From Bacilli bacterium (GTDB taxonomy: Bacteria > Bacillota_I > Bacilli_A > RF39 > UBA660): 33,858 nucleotides of DNA. The notes under the pieces are model-generated. The model did not search any database, was not told the origin of the DNA, and saw nothing but the letters and a program-made list of their open reading frames with translations. The translations under genes and the position numbers were made by a program. Shown piece after piece: positions 7,091 to 14,070 of the stretch; the first letter of the stretch is position 1; the number at the start of each line of letters is the position of its first letter. The DNA lies in the NCBI GenBank assembly GCA_017617435.1, contig JAFZWF010000013.1, forward strand, positions 1 through 33,858. Direction: 5' to 3'.

Positions 7091-9136
7091 TTGAGAAAAA
7101 TCGTTATTGTAAAACAGCATGATATAACTGATTGTGGACCAGCGTGTTTATCATCTATTATTAAATTTTATGACGGCTATGTTCCAATTGAAATGATAAG
7201 GCTTAAATGTATGACAACATCAGATGGAACAAGCGCCTACAATTTAGTTGAAGCTGCTAAATTTTATAATTTTAATGTATCAGCAATTAGGGTAAATAAT
7301 TGTTTAAGTTTAAAAAACTCTGATCTTCCTTGTATTGTTCATTTAAAACTTAAAAATAATTTACATCATTTTGCTTGTTTATATGAGATTACAAAAGATA
7401 ACGTTGTTTTAATGGATCCAGCACAAGGTAAAGTAAAAATGAAGATAAATGAATTTTCATCTATTTTCACGAATGTAGTAATTCTTTTAAAACCTCACTC
7501 AACCTTGGTAAAATACGAGAAGCCTAATTCCATATCAAAGATAATAATTTCTTTTTTTATGGATAATAAAATAATCTCAACAAAACTTTTGATCTATAGT
7601 ATAAGTCTTGTGTTACTTTCACTTATAACAAATTATTTTTTAAAGTGTGGCAGCTTTTTTTCAGGCGGGGATTTTGGCCTAACGATTTTATTTTTACTAA
7701 TGTTTATATATTTTTATATTTACATGGTAAAAAATTATCTTGATTATATAAAAAATAAATTGCTAGCTTACATGAATAAAAATATTAGTGCTGATTTATA
7801 TAATAAATTTTCTCATCAACTATTTATTCTCCCTTTGAATTTTATTAAATCAAAAACTAGTGGTGAAATAATAAGTAGATATCAGGAATTATCTCAGATT
7901 AATCAAATGATACCTGATATTATTATATCTGTTAGTTTAGATTTAATAATGGCACTTATTACACTTATTTTTTCAAGTATAATTTCTATAAAACTTACAA
8001 TTATAAGTATATTTGTAATGATAATCTATTTTATTACTAATCTTGCTTTTAAGAATCCGACATTGCAAAAGATTAATAGAAATATTAATTTATCAAGCAG
8101 TTTTAATACTGACATAATTGATAATGTTAATACTATTATTAGTACAAAATATATAAATAATGAAGAAAACATGGAAAGAAGACTAGAAAAAAGTGCAACT
8201 AACTATTTACTTGATAATATGAATATGGATTTGTATTTAAACAAATGTAATTTTATAAAAAACATTATTTTTGATATTGGAAGATGGTTTATTTTATCTT
8301 ATGGTCTTTATTTATGTTGTATTCAAGAATTAAATATTATTAATTTATTTACATTTGAAATGGTCATTAATTATTTTTTTGATCCAATTAAAGATTTATC
8401 TTCGATGATACCGAAATACTGCTTTATGAAATCATCACTTTATAAGTTAAATGAATTTGCAATTATTAAAGAAGAAAATAATGGAAGATTTCGTTTTAAA
8501 CCAGGTGAGATAAAGGTGTGCAATTTATCATTTTATTATGAAAATGATAATTATATTTTAAAGAATTTAAATTTAAATATAAAAGAAAAGGAAAAGATAC
8601 TTTTCCAAGGAAAGTCAGGATCTGGAAAAAGCACCTTTTGTCAGATTTTAAGTAAGCAACTTGATTATAAAAATGGAGAAATCAAAATTGGTGATATTAA
8701 TATAAATGATATTGATTTAAAAGACTTCAGAAGAAATGTAACCTATATTGGTCAAAAAGATTCGTTATTAGTTGATACAATTTTAAAAAATATTCTATTT
8801 GAAAGGAAAGTTGTAGATGAAAAATTAATGAACGTTTGCAAAATATGTGAGATTGATGAGATTGTGAATAAAAAAATAAATAATTATGAAACAATTATTA
8901 ATGAATCTGCAATGAACATATCTGGTGGTGAAAGACAAAGAATCATACTAGCACGCGGACTAATTAACCCCGGAAAGATTATTATTTTAGATGAAGCTTT
9001 AAGTGAAGTTAACAAAGATATGGAAGAAAGAATTATTAAAAGAATTTTTAAATACTTTAAAGATAAAACAATAATTTATGTTTCACATAAAGAATATAAT
9101 AATATTTTTAATAGAAAAGTAGTGTTTAATTCTTAA
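7091..9136 (+). CDS. Peptidase C39 ABC exporter for double-glycine peptides
   Basis: A 681-residue peptidase-containing ABC transporter. Residues 1-130 are a C39 peptidase domain: QHDITDCGPACLSS supplies Gln9 and the nucleophile Cys15, HHFACLYE supplies His93, and MDPAQG supplies Asp109. A transmembrane domain of about six helices follows (~160-440). The ATPase domain then shows Walker A GKSGSGKS (~507), signature ISGGERQR (~611), Walker B IIILDEA (~630) and an H-loop VSHKE. By family knowledge it cuts after a double glycine and exports the core peptide. The TTG at 7091 is chosen because GGGAGG (7076-7081) is ideally placed and the C39 domain begins there; an in-frame extension to 6974 would start in the preceding terminator. 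The next gene overlaps by one base and two double-glycine peptides follow. Confidence 0.93.
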   Translation: MRKIVIVKQHDITDCGPACLSSIIKFYDGYVPIEMIRLKCMTTSDGTSAYNLVEAAKFYNFNVSAIRVNNCLSLKNSDLPCIVHLKLKNNLHHFACLYEITKDNVVLMDPAQGKVKMKINEFSSIFTNVVILLKPHSTLVKYEKPNSISKIIISFFMDNKIISTKLLIYSISLVLLSLITNYFLKCGSFFSGGDFGLTILFLLMFIYFYIYMVKNYLDYIKNKLLAYMNKNISADLYNKFSHQLFILPLNFIKSKTSGEIISRYQELSQINQMIPDIIISVSLDLIMALITLIFSSIISIKLTIISIFVMIIYFITNLAFKNPTLQKINRNINLSSSFNTDIIDNVNTIISTKYINNEENMERRLEKSATNYLLDNMNMDLYLNKCNFIKNIIFDIGRWFILSYGLYLCCIQELNIINLFTFEMVINYFFDPIKDLSSMIPKYCFMKSSLYKLNEFAIIKEENNGRFRFKPGEIKVCNLSFYYENDNYILKNLNLNIKEKEKILFQGKSGSGKSTFCQILSKQLDYKNGEIKIGDININDIDLKDFRRNVTYIGQKDSLLVDTILKNILFERKVVDEKLMNVCKICEIDEIVNKKINNYETIINESAMNISGGERQRIILARGLINPGKIIILDEALSEVNKDMEERIIKRIFKYFKDKTIIYVSHKEYNNIFNRKVVFNS

Positions 9137-9516
9137 TGATTGATTCATATATAAAGTTAAAAGAATTTAAAGATAAAAATAATAAATTTTTTCTTTTCAT
9201 TTTAATATTAATTTTACTATTTATTATTATGTTTTCAATTTCTAAAATACCAACATATAGAAGCTTTAATTTGATTAAAACTAATGATAAAAATATTATT
9301 GTATGTGAAAAAAATTGTGATGATTTAATTAGTAACAATATATTTATAAGAGGAAAAGATAAAATTAATTATAAAATTCTAAACATCAATGATGACATTT
9401 ATGAAATAAAACTTGAAAGTAATATAAAATTTAATGATTATATATCAGTAGGAGTTAGAAGCAAAAAAATTAGTGCCATAAGTTTTCTTATTAATATTTT
9501 TAAAAGAAGGGAGTAA
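9136..9516 (+). CDS. Small HlyD-like accessory or immunity protein
   Basis: A 126-residue protein with a short basic N-terminus, one transmembrane helix (residues 18-36), and a ~85-residue outer domain made of alternating short strands, ending in a hydrophobic patch and FKRRE. Its ATG overlaps the stop of the C39 exporter (TAATG). The topology (cytoplasmic tail, single helix, beta-barrel-like outer domain, no coiled-coil hairpin) resembles a minimal membrane-fusion protein like those that pair with peptide exporters. It is far shorter than typical HlyD accessory proteins (about 400 residues). Two cysteines (about residues 57 and 61) lie outside the membrane. It could equally be the immunity protein of the cassette; sequence alone does not decide. 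Confidence 0.6.
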   Translation: MIDSYIKLKEFKDKNNKFFLFILILILLFIIMFSISKIPTYRSFNLIKTNDKNIIVCEKNCDDLISNNIFIRGKDKINYKILNINDDIYEIKLESNIKFNDYISVGVRSKKISAISFLINIFKRRE

Positions 9517-9521
9517 TTAAT

Positions 9522-9668
9522 TTGGAAATATTAAAACAAGAAGAATTAAATTGTGTGAAAGGAGGAGGCATTACTTTAAAGGTTATAATGGGATTTATTA
9601 CAGCTGGAACATTTATTGTTGGTTTGATTGACGGATTCTTAAGACCTTTAAAATGCCGTAATTATTAA
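9522..9668 (+). CDS. Double-glycine leader peptide 1 (putative bacteriocin precursor)
   Basis: A 48-residue precursor. The leader MEILKQEELNCVKGG fits the double-glycine rule exactly with Gly15 as -1: Leu at -12, Glu at -8, Leu at -7, Val at -4, Gly at -2 and -1. The predicted 33-residue core is hydrophobic and glycine-rich with G24, G29, G34 and G38 (G34-LID-G38 is a GxxxG motif). It ends FLRPLKC followed by RNY, with one cysteine (Cys45) and net charge about +3. The start is TTG at 9522 with GGGAG (9509-9513) 8 bases upstream, inside the end of the accessory gene; no in-frame ATG is available upstream. It is too short for common gene-calling thresholds and sits directly after a C39 exporter, which predicts how it is processed. 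Confidence 0.85.
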   Translation: MEILKQEELNCVKGGGITLKVIMGFITAGTFIVGLIDGFLRPLKCRNY

Positions 9669-9669
9669 G

Positions 9670-9828
9670 ATGATACAAGAATCTGAACTTAAAAATGTTT
9701 ATGGTGGACTTTTTAATTTTACTACCACATTCTTTAATTCAATATCAAGATATATAACTACTGTTAAAAGTATTGGAGAATCTATTGGAAGTTCAATTAG
9801 AAGACTTTTAAAAAAGAGTTATTGTTAA
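9670..9828 (+). CDS. Double-glycine leader peptide 2 (putative bacteriocin precursor)
   Basis: A 52-residue precursor starting one base after the stop of peptide 1. The leader MIQESELKNVYGG again fits the consensus with Gly13 as -1: Ile at -12, Glu at -8, Leu at -7, Val at -4, GG at -2/-1. The 39-residue core has an aromatic/threonine-rich start (LFNFTTTFFNS). It then carries a four-residue periodic stretch SIGE-SIGS-SIRR (residues 34-45) containing GxxxG (G36-ESI-G40), and a basic end LLKKSYC with a single cysteine as the last residue. Net charge is about +5, and the periodicity suits an amphipathic helix. There is no clear Shine-Dalgarno, so translation is probably coupled to peptide 1. No in-frame start exists upstream before a stop except rare ATT codons. 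Confidence 0.84.
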   Translation: MIQESELKNVYGGLFNFTTTFFNSISRYITTVKSIGESIGSSIRRLLKKSYC

Positions 9829-9834
9829 TTTATA

Positions 9835-9858
9835 ACCTCACAATTTTTATTGTGAGGT
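9835..9858 (+). terminator. Hairpin ending the peptide cassette
   Basis: A perfect 10-base-pair stem ACCTCACAAT (9835-9844) and ATTGTGAGGT (9849-9858) with a 4-base loop. The following tract (ATTTCTATTATA) is only moderately T-rich, so it may be a weak terminator or an mRNA-stabilising 3' hairpin. Confidence 0.65.
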
Positions 9859-9909
9859 ATTTCTATTATATAAATATTGATTTATCCCTTTATTTATCGA
9901 TAAAACTGC

Positions 9910-9938
9910 TTGCACGTTTTAAATTCTAATGTTATAAT
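9910..9938 (+). promoter_or_regulatory. Promoter of rpsU
   Basis: TTGCAC (9910-9915), a 17-base spacer and a perfect TATAAT (9933-9938). The start site would be near 9945, about 26 bases before the rpsU ATG. Confidence 0.85.
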
Positions 9939-9970
9939 ACCTAGTAGTTGAAGTCGAAGGGAGGGAAATC

Positions 9971-10165
9971 ATGACTAAGGTCGTTGTTCAAAATGGAAAT
10001 ATCGATGGTGCTTTAAAGAAATTTAAAGCTAAAGTTGCAAGAAGCGGTGTCCCTTCAGAACTTAAAAAAAGAAAACATTATGAAAAACCAGGGGTAAAAA
10101 GAAGAGAAGCTAAAAAAGAAATGATTAGAAACTCTCGTAAAGCAAATCGTAACAAAGGATATTAA
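9971..10165 (+). CDS. rpsU: 30S ribosomal protein bS21
   Basis: A 64-residue, strongly basic protein with the S21 pattern: TKVVVQNGNIDGALKKFK, RSGVPSELKKRKHYEKP and an Arg/Lys-rich tail. It assembles late into the small subunit near the anti-Shine-Dalgarno. GGAGGG precedes the ATG by about 7 bases. It has its own promoter and terminator, so it is monocistronic although yqfC follows, as in related Bacilli. Confidence 0.97.
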   Translation: MTKVVVQNGNIDGALKKFKAKVARSGVPSELKKRKHYEKPGVKRREAKKEMIRNSRKANRNKGY

Positions 10166-10168
10166 TAG

Positions 10169-10196
10169 AAACACTTTTTTATAAAAGTGTTTTTTA
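10169..10196 (+). terminator. Terminator of rpsU
   Basis: AAACACTTTT (10169-10178) pairs with AAAAGTGTTT (10183-10192), followed by a T-run. Confidence 0.85.
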
Positions 10197-10214
10197 TTTT
10201 CTTTTTTATTTCTG

Positions 10215-10222
10215 CATATACT
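10215..10222 (+). promoter_or_regulatory. Possible sigma-E -10 element of yqfC
   Basis: CATATACT matches the sigma-E -10 consensus CATACAnT at all but one defined position and lies 16 bases before the yqfC ATG. The -35 region overlaps the rpsU terminator and matches poorly. yqfC-yqfD is sigma-E controlled in Bacillus, which is the main support. Confidence 0.35.
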
Positions 10223-10237
10223 TTTTTAGGTGATACC

Positions 10238-10483
10238 ATGAAAATTGTTGATCGATTTAAAGAGCAGTTTTTAAATAAGAATTACTATATATCTTTTTAC
10301 AGTAATCATATTTATGTTATAAATTATAAAAATATAATTTCATTTAGTGATAGTATTATAAAGGTTGAATTTAATGATTTTAATATTCTGATTAAGGGTC
10401 GTAATTTTTATATAACTAGAAAAAATGATAAAGAACTTGATATAGAAGGAATTTTCAGCTCTATGGAGATTATAAATGAATAA
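10238..10483 (+). CDS. yqfC: Sporulation protein YqfC
   Basis: An 81-residue protein of the YqfC family (about 93 residues in Bacillus). It is beta-strand rich, with the pattern YYISFYSNHIYVINYKNI, SDSIIKVEFNDFNILIKG and a short C-terminal segment GIFSSMEI. The molecular function is not known; in Bacillus it is made under sigma-E and its loss affects sporulation. The ATG at 10238 is chosen because AGGTGAT is 3-9 bases upstream; an in-frame GTG at 10187 would begin inside the rpsU terminator. It overlaps yqfD by 8 bases, preserving the classical yqfC-yqfD pair. Confidence 0.85.
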   Translation: MKIVDRFKEQFLNKNYYISFYSNHIYVINYKNIISFSDSIIKVEFNDFNILIKGRNFYITRKNDKELDIEGIFSSMEIINE

Positions 10484-11594
10484 ACTTTTGTATTTCAAAG
10501 TCTATAATAAAGATGTATATTTTGTTCAAAATAAAATTATTAAGTACAATATAAGTGTTATAAAATCTTATAAAAAGAATTTATATACCTACTATTTAGT
10601 TACACATGAAGATTATGATTATTTATGTAAGTTCGACTATAAGAATGTAATGATATTTGATCGAAATTATGGATTTTTTTATTTGTTAGATTTTTTTAAG
10701 AAAAATATTGAGAAAATTATAATTTCATTTTCAATTATTTTGCTTTTATTTTTATCAAAATTTTTTATTTATAAGGTTAATGTTAAAACTAATGATAACG
10801 AAATGAAAAAAATAATTGTTTATTTTTTAGAAGATGAAGGTGTTAGAAATTTTTCTACCACTAAGTCATTTAGAAAGTTAAATAGAATTAAAGACAAATT
10901 ATTAAAAAAATATAACGATAAGATTGAATGGCTCGAAATTACTAAACGTGGTTATGAATATAACGTTGATATTATAAAGAGAAAAAAGAATAAAGAAAAA
11001 AACAATTTTAATAGATGTAATTATGTTGCGTTAAAATCTGGAACCATTAATTCAATTATTATTAGAAGAGGAGTACCTTTAGTTCAAGAAAACAATTTTG
11101 TAAATGCAGGTGATGTATTAATAAGTGGTGATGTCATTTATAATGATGAACTAAAAACTGAAGTATGCGCTGATGGGATAATTACAGGTGAAGTATGGTA
11201 CAAAGTAAATGTATCTTATCCTTTAAAGAAAAGTAGTACGTATAAAAAAAATAATGGTAAATATAATTTTAAATTTAATATTTTTACTAAAGAATATTAT
11301 TTATTTAAAAATAATAATAATGATAATAAAAATAAGTTAAAAATTGGTTTTGATTTTTTTAATATTTCACTTGTAAAATCCATTAATACATATAAAAAGA
11401 CTATTATTTATACTGAAAAAGAAGCTATTAATAATGCCTTAAAATTATCGAGTAAAAAAGTTTTAAAAAAAGTTTCTCATAATTCGAAAATATTATCTCA
11501 AAATATTTTGAAGAAAGAAGCAAAAAATGATAAAATATATTTGGAAGTTCTTGTAACTGTAGAAGAGGAATTAGGGGTTGTAGAAAATTACTAG
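10476..11594 (+). CDS. yqfD: Sporulation protein YqfD
   Basis: A 372-residue membrane protein of the YqfD family (about 400 residues in Bacillus). The N-terminal ~75 residues form a cytoplasmic domain with repeated tyrosines, residues ~79-99 are a transmembrane helix, and the outer part follows. That part contains IIRRGVPLVQENNFVNAGDVLISGDV (abbreviated: GVPLVQENNFVNAGDVLIS), the typical 'GxxxVxxGDxVxxGqxLIsG' stretch, and ADGIITGEVWYKV, a barrel-sandwich-like motif. The C-terminus ends in a charged helix and a strand ILEVLVTVEEELG-type segment (KIYLEVLVTVEEELG). It is needed for efficient sporulation in Bacillus; the mechanism is not established. It is co-transcribed with yqfC. Confidence 0.88.
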   Translation: MNKLLYFKVYNKDVYFVQNKIIKYNISVIKSYKKNLYTYYLVTHEDYDYLCKFDYKNVMIFDRNYGFFYLLDFFKKNIEKIIISFSIILLLFLSKFFIYKVNVKTNDNEMKKIIVYFLEDEGVRNFSTTKSFRKLNRIKDKLLKKYNDKIEWLEITKRGYEYNVDIIKRKKNKEKNNFNRCNYVALKSGTINSIIIRRGVPLVQENNFVNAGDVLISGDVIYNDELKTEVCADGIITGEVWYKVNVSYPLKKSSTYKKNNGKYNFKFNIFTKEYYLFKNNNNDNKNKLKIGFDFFNISLVKSINTYKKTIIYTEKEAINNALKLSSKKVLKKVSHNSKILSQNILKKEAKNDKIYLEVLVTVEEELGVVENY

Positions 11595-11609
11595 GTGAGG
11601 TGATTACTA

Positions 11610-12221
11610 ATGGTTTTAGATATATTTGCAAAAACACTAAATAGTGTATGGCCAATGATAGCAATATTTCTTTGTGTACTTATTACAAGTCGCATTGCAT
11701 ATTTGATTTTACATCACAAAAAAATAACAATTTATAAAGAAATATTTGCACTTATTTTTATAATTTATATGCTTTTACTATTTGAACTTTTAACAGCAAC
11801 TGATACAAATAGTATGCATGGTGTTAACTTAACTCCATTTGCTGAAATATCGAGGTATCAGTTTGGATCAAGATTATTTAATATTAATGTATTTGGTAAT
11901 ATTTTAATATTTATTCCTTTTGGAATGTTTATTGCAGCATATATAAATACAAAAAAAGTTTATCCAGTGTTTATGGTTGCTCTTTTTACAAGTACTGTAG
12001 TTGAACTTGTGCAACTTAGAATTGGAAGATCCTTTGATATTGATGATATTTTATTAAATGTTGTTGGATCAGTTCTTGGTTATATTTTGTATTCGTTATT
12101 AAAATCATTAAAAAGAAAAATGCCTCGAGCTTTAAAAAGTGATATTTTTTTAAATCTAATAAGCATTGTAATTTTCTTTTTATTAATTTACTGGTTATCA
12201 GTTAGAATAGGAATTATTTAA
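11610..12221 (+). CDS. VanZ-like family membrane protein
   Basis: A 203-residue protein with five or so hydrophobic helices and the VanZ core. It has NLTPFAEI, then NVFGNILIFIPFGMF (~94-108), TSTVVELVQLRIGRSFDIDDI (abbreviated VVELVQL and RSFDIDDILLNVVGS) and a final helix. VanZ in enterococci gives low-level teicoplanin resistance, and relatives are widespread with unknown roles. GAGGTGA lies 9 bases ahead of the ATG. It occupies the position between yqfD and ybeY where Bacillus has phoH and the HD-domain gene yqfF, which are absent here. Confidence 0.88.
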   Translation: MVLDIFAKTLNSVWPMIAIFLCVLITSRIAYLILHHKKITIYKEIFALIFIIYMLLLFELLTATDTNSMHGVNLTPFAEISRYQFGSRLFNINVFGNILIFIPFGMFIAAYINTKKVYPVFMVALFTSTVVELVQLRIGRSFDIDDILLNVVGSVLGYILYSLLKSLKRKMPRALKSDIFLNLISIVIFFLLIYWLSVRIGII

Positions 12222-12222
12222 T

Positions 12223-12663
12223 ATGAATAAGTTTACTATTAATAATGAATATGGATATAAAAATTATAGTTATTTAAAAAAGGTACTTAATGCCACACTA
12301 AAACATGAAAAAATTAATAATGCAGTTTTTTCTATAATATTTGTTGATTTAGATGAAATAACTGAGATAAATCGTGAGTATAGAGGCCTTGATAAACCTA
12401 CTGATGTTATATCTTTTGCATTTGAAGATAATGGAAAATTATTGTATAATAATGTTCGATTACTTGGGGAAATATATATATGTATTCCAAGAATGATAGA
12501 ACAAGCAAAAGAATATGGACATAGTGAAAAAAGAGAATTATCATTTTTAGCAGTTCATGGTCTTTTACATTTACTTGGTTATGACCATATGAATAAAGAT
12601 GATGAAAAAATTATGTTTGCATTACAGGAGTTGATTTTAGATGAGCAAAATATCAAGAGATGA
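12223..12663 (+). CDS. ybeY: Endoribonuclease YbeY (rRNA maturation factor)
   Basis: A 146-residue metal-dependent RNase needed for 16S rRNA 3' maturation and 70S quality control. The zinc site is the motif HGLLHLLGYDH (around residues 111-121) with three histidines. Upstream are the conserved NREYRGLDKPTDVISFAFED and LGEIYICIPR. The stop is TGA at 12661-12663. The gene overlaps dgkA by 23 bases, so they are coupled. Confidence 0.95.
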   Translation: MNKFTINNEYGYKNYSYLKKVLNATLKHEKINNAVFSIIFVDLDEITEINREYRGLDKPTDVISFAFEDNGKLLYNNVRLLGEIYICIPRMIEQAKEYGHSEKRELSFLAVHGLLHLLGYDHMNKDDEKIMFALQELILDEQNIKR

Positions 12664-13030
12664 TATAAAAAAGAAAGGTATTAAAAGAACACTTAGAACA
12701 TTTAAATATTCATGGCAAGGCTTAGCTTATGCTTATAAAAATGAGCAAAGCATGTGGGTTCATGCTATTGGTTCAGCAGTAACAATTATCTTAGGAATTA
12801 TATTTCATTTATCATTAACTGAATGGGCAATTGTTTTTATTGCTTTAGGTGTTATCTTAGCTAGTGAACTTATAAATACAGCAATTGAAGCAGCTGTTGA
12901 TTTATGTACATTGGAAATACATCCTCTAGCAAAAATTGCAAAAGATTGTGGATCTGCAGCAACATTTGTTCTTACAATTGTTTCTGTAATTATTTGTTTA
13001 ATGGTGTTTGTTCCACATTTTATTGGTTAG
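12641..13030 (+). CDS. dgkA: Diacylglycerol/undecaprenol kinase
   Basis: A 129-residue protein with three transmembrane helices and the DgkA signature ASELINTAIEAAVD followed by HPLAKIAKDCGSAA. In Gram-positive bacteria this family phosphorylates undecaprenol to supply the lipid carrier for wall synthesis. AGGAG lies about 10 bases ahead of the ATG, inside ybeY. The gene order ybeY-dgkA-era is the conserved one; cdd, which often sits between dgkA and era, is missing. Confidence 0.93.
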   Translation: MSKISRDDIKKKGIKRTLRTFKYSWQGLAYAYKNEQSMWVHAIGSAVTIILGIIFHLSLTEWAIVFIALGVILASELINTAIEAAVDLCTLEIHPLAKIAKDCGSAATFVLTIVSVIICLMVFVPHFIG

Positions 13031-13048
13031 ATAAGGAAGTGAAGTTTT

Positions 13049-13933
13049 ATGCGTAGTGGTTTTGTAAGTATTATTGGTCGCCCTAACGTTGGTAAATCGA
13101 CACTTCTTAATGCAATCATTGATACTAAAGTTGCCATTACGTCGAATAAAGCACAAACAACAAGAAATATTATTCAGGGTATATATAATGAAGTTGATAC
13201 ACAAATAGTTTTTGTTGATACACCTGGTATTCATAAACCAGTTAATAAGTTAGGGAAGATACTTAATAAACAGTCCTATTCTTTAACTAAAGATGTTGAT
13301 GCAATTTTATTAGTAGTTGATGCAAAAGAAGGATTAGGTAAAGGGGATAAATATATTATTAATTCTCTTGAAAAAAATAGTATTCCTGTAATTCTTGTTT
13401 TAAATAAAATTGATAGAATGACAACTGCTGAATTAATGAAGAGAATTAGTGAGTATAAAGATTTATTTGCTTTTGCTGATATAGTTCCTGTTTCAGCACT
13501 TAAAAAAGATAATATTGAACGTTTAATTAAAGTAGTTAAGGAATATTTAACTGATGATGTTAAATATTTTGATGATGACGTTTATACAAGTAGTTCAGTT
13601 AAATTTATGATTTCGGAAATTGTAAGAGAAAAACTTCTTGATATTACAAGTGAAGAAATTCCACATAGTTTCACTTGTTTTTGTACTAGTTATGATGATA
13701 AGGAAACTATAGTTCATATAAATGTAGATATTATAGTTGATCGTGAATCAATAAAGAAAATTATTATTGGTAAAAAAGGCGATCGCTTAAAAGAAGTTGG
13801 AACAAAATCTAGAATTGAAATTGAACATTTAATTGGTAAACAAGTTTATTTAGATTTATTTGTTAAAACTGTTAAGAACTGGAAAGACAAGGAAAAATAT
13901 TTAAGTGAACTTGGTTTTACAGATTTTGAATAA
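13049..13933 (+). CDS. era: GTPase Era
   Basis: A 294-residue ribosome-assembly GTPase. The G domain has GRPNVGKST (G1, ~10-18), DTPGIH (G3, ~58), NKID (G4) and SALK (G5). The C-terminal KH domain carries IIGKKGDRLKEVG and ends with the usual VKNWKDKEKYLSELGF segment. It binds the 3' end of 16S rRNA and so acts with YbeY encoded just upstream. The length is standard and AAGGAAG precedes the ATG. Confidence 0.97.
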   Translation: MRSGFVSIIGRPNVGKSTLLNAIIDTKVAITSNKAQTTRNIIQGIYNEVDTQIVFVDTPGIHKPVNKLGKILNKQSYSLTKDVDAILLVVDAKEGLGKGDKYIINSLEKNSIPVILVLNKIDRMTTAELMKRISEYKDLFAFADIVPVSALKKDNIERLIKVVKEYLTDDVKYFDDDVYTSSSVKFMISEIVREKLLDITSEEIPHSFTCFCTSYDDKETIVHINVDIIVDRESIKKIIIGKKGDRLKEVGTKSRIEIEHLIGKQVYLDLFVKTVKNWKDKEKYLSELGFTDFE

Positions 13934-13944
13934 AAATATTTTTT

Positions 13945-13970
13945 TATCACCATTATAATAGTAGGTGATA
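13945..13970 (+). promoter_or_regulatory. Hairpin overlapping the yqzL ribosome binding site
   Basis: TATCACC (13945-13951) and GGTGATA (13964-13970) are perfect complements around a 12-base loop. The right arm contains the GGTGAT binding site of yqzL, so the stem could mask it. A TATAAT also lies in the loop (13954-13959) but without a -35 box. Confidence 0.4.
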
Positions 13971-13973
13971 AAA

Positions 13974-14069
13974 ATGAAGAAAAAAGAAAAAGTTGCATGG
14001 GAAAAATTTAAGTTTTCTGGAAAAATAGAAGATTATTTATATTATAAAGAAATAAAGAAAAGGAAGTAA
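13974..14069 (+). CDS. yqzL: YqzL family small protein
   Basis: A 31-residue protein between era and recO. Its core VAWEKFKFSGKIEDYLYYKE matches the pattern of Bacillus YqzL (W..F..TG.I..YL.YKE), which is encoded at the same place and is 47 residues long. The function is unknown. GGTGAT precedes the ATG by about 4 bases and the recO ATG begins one base after this stop. It is easily missed because of its size; recognition rests on the combination of motif and position. Confidence 0.75.
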   Translation: MKKKEKVAWEKFKFSGKIEDYLYYKEIKKRK

Positions 14070-14070
14070 A

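Noticed and set aside
9829-9970. A third double-glycine peptide after peptide 2
   Set aside because: The stretch has only the hairpin and the rpsU promoter; no frame there contains a start followed by a leader with GG.
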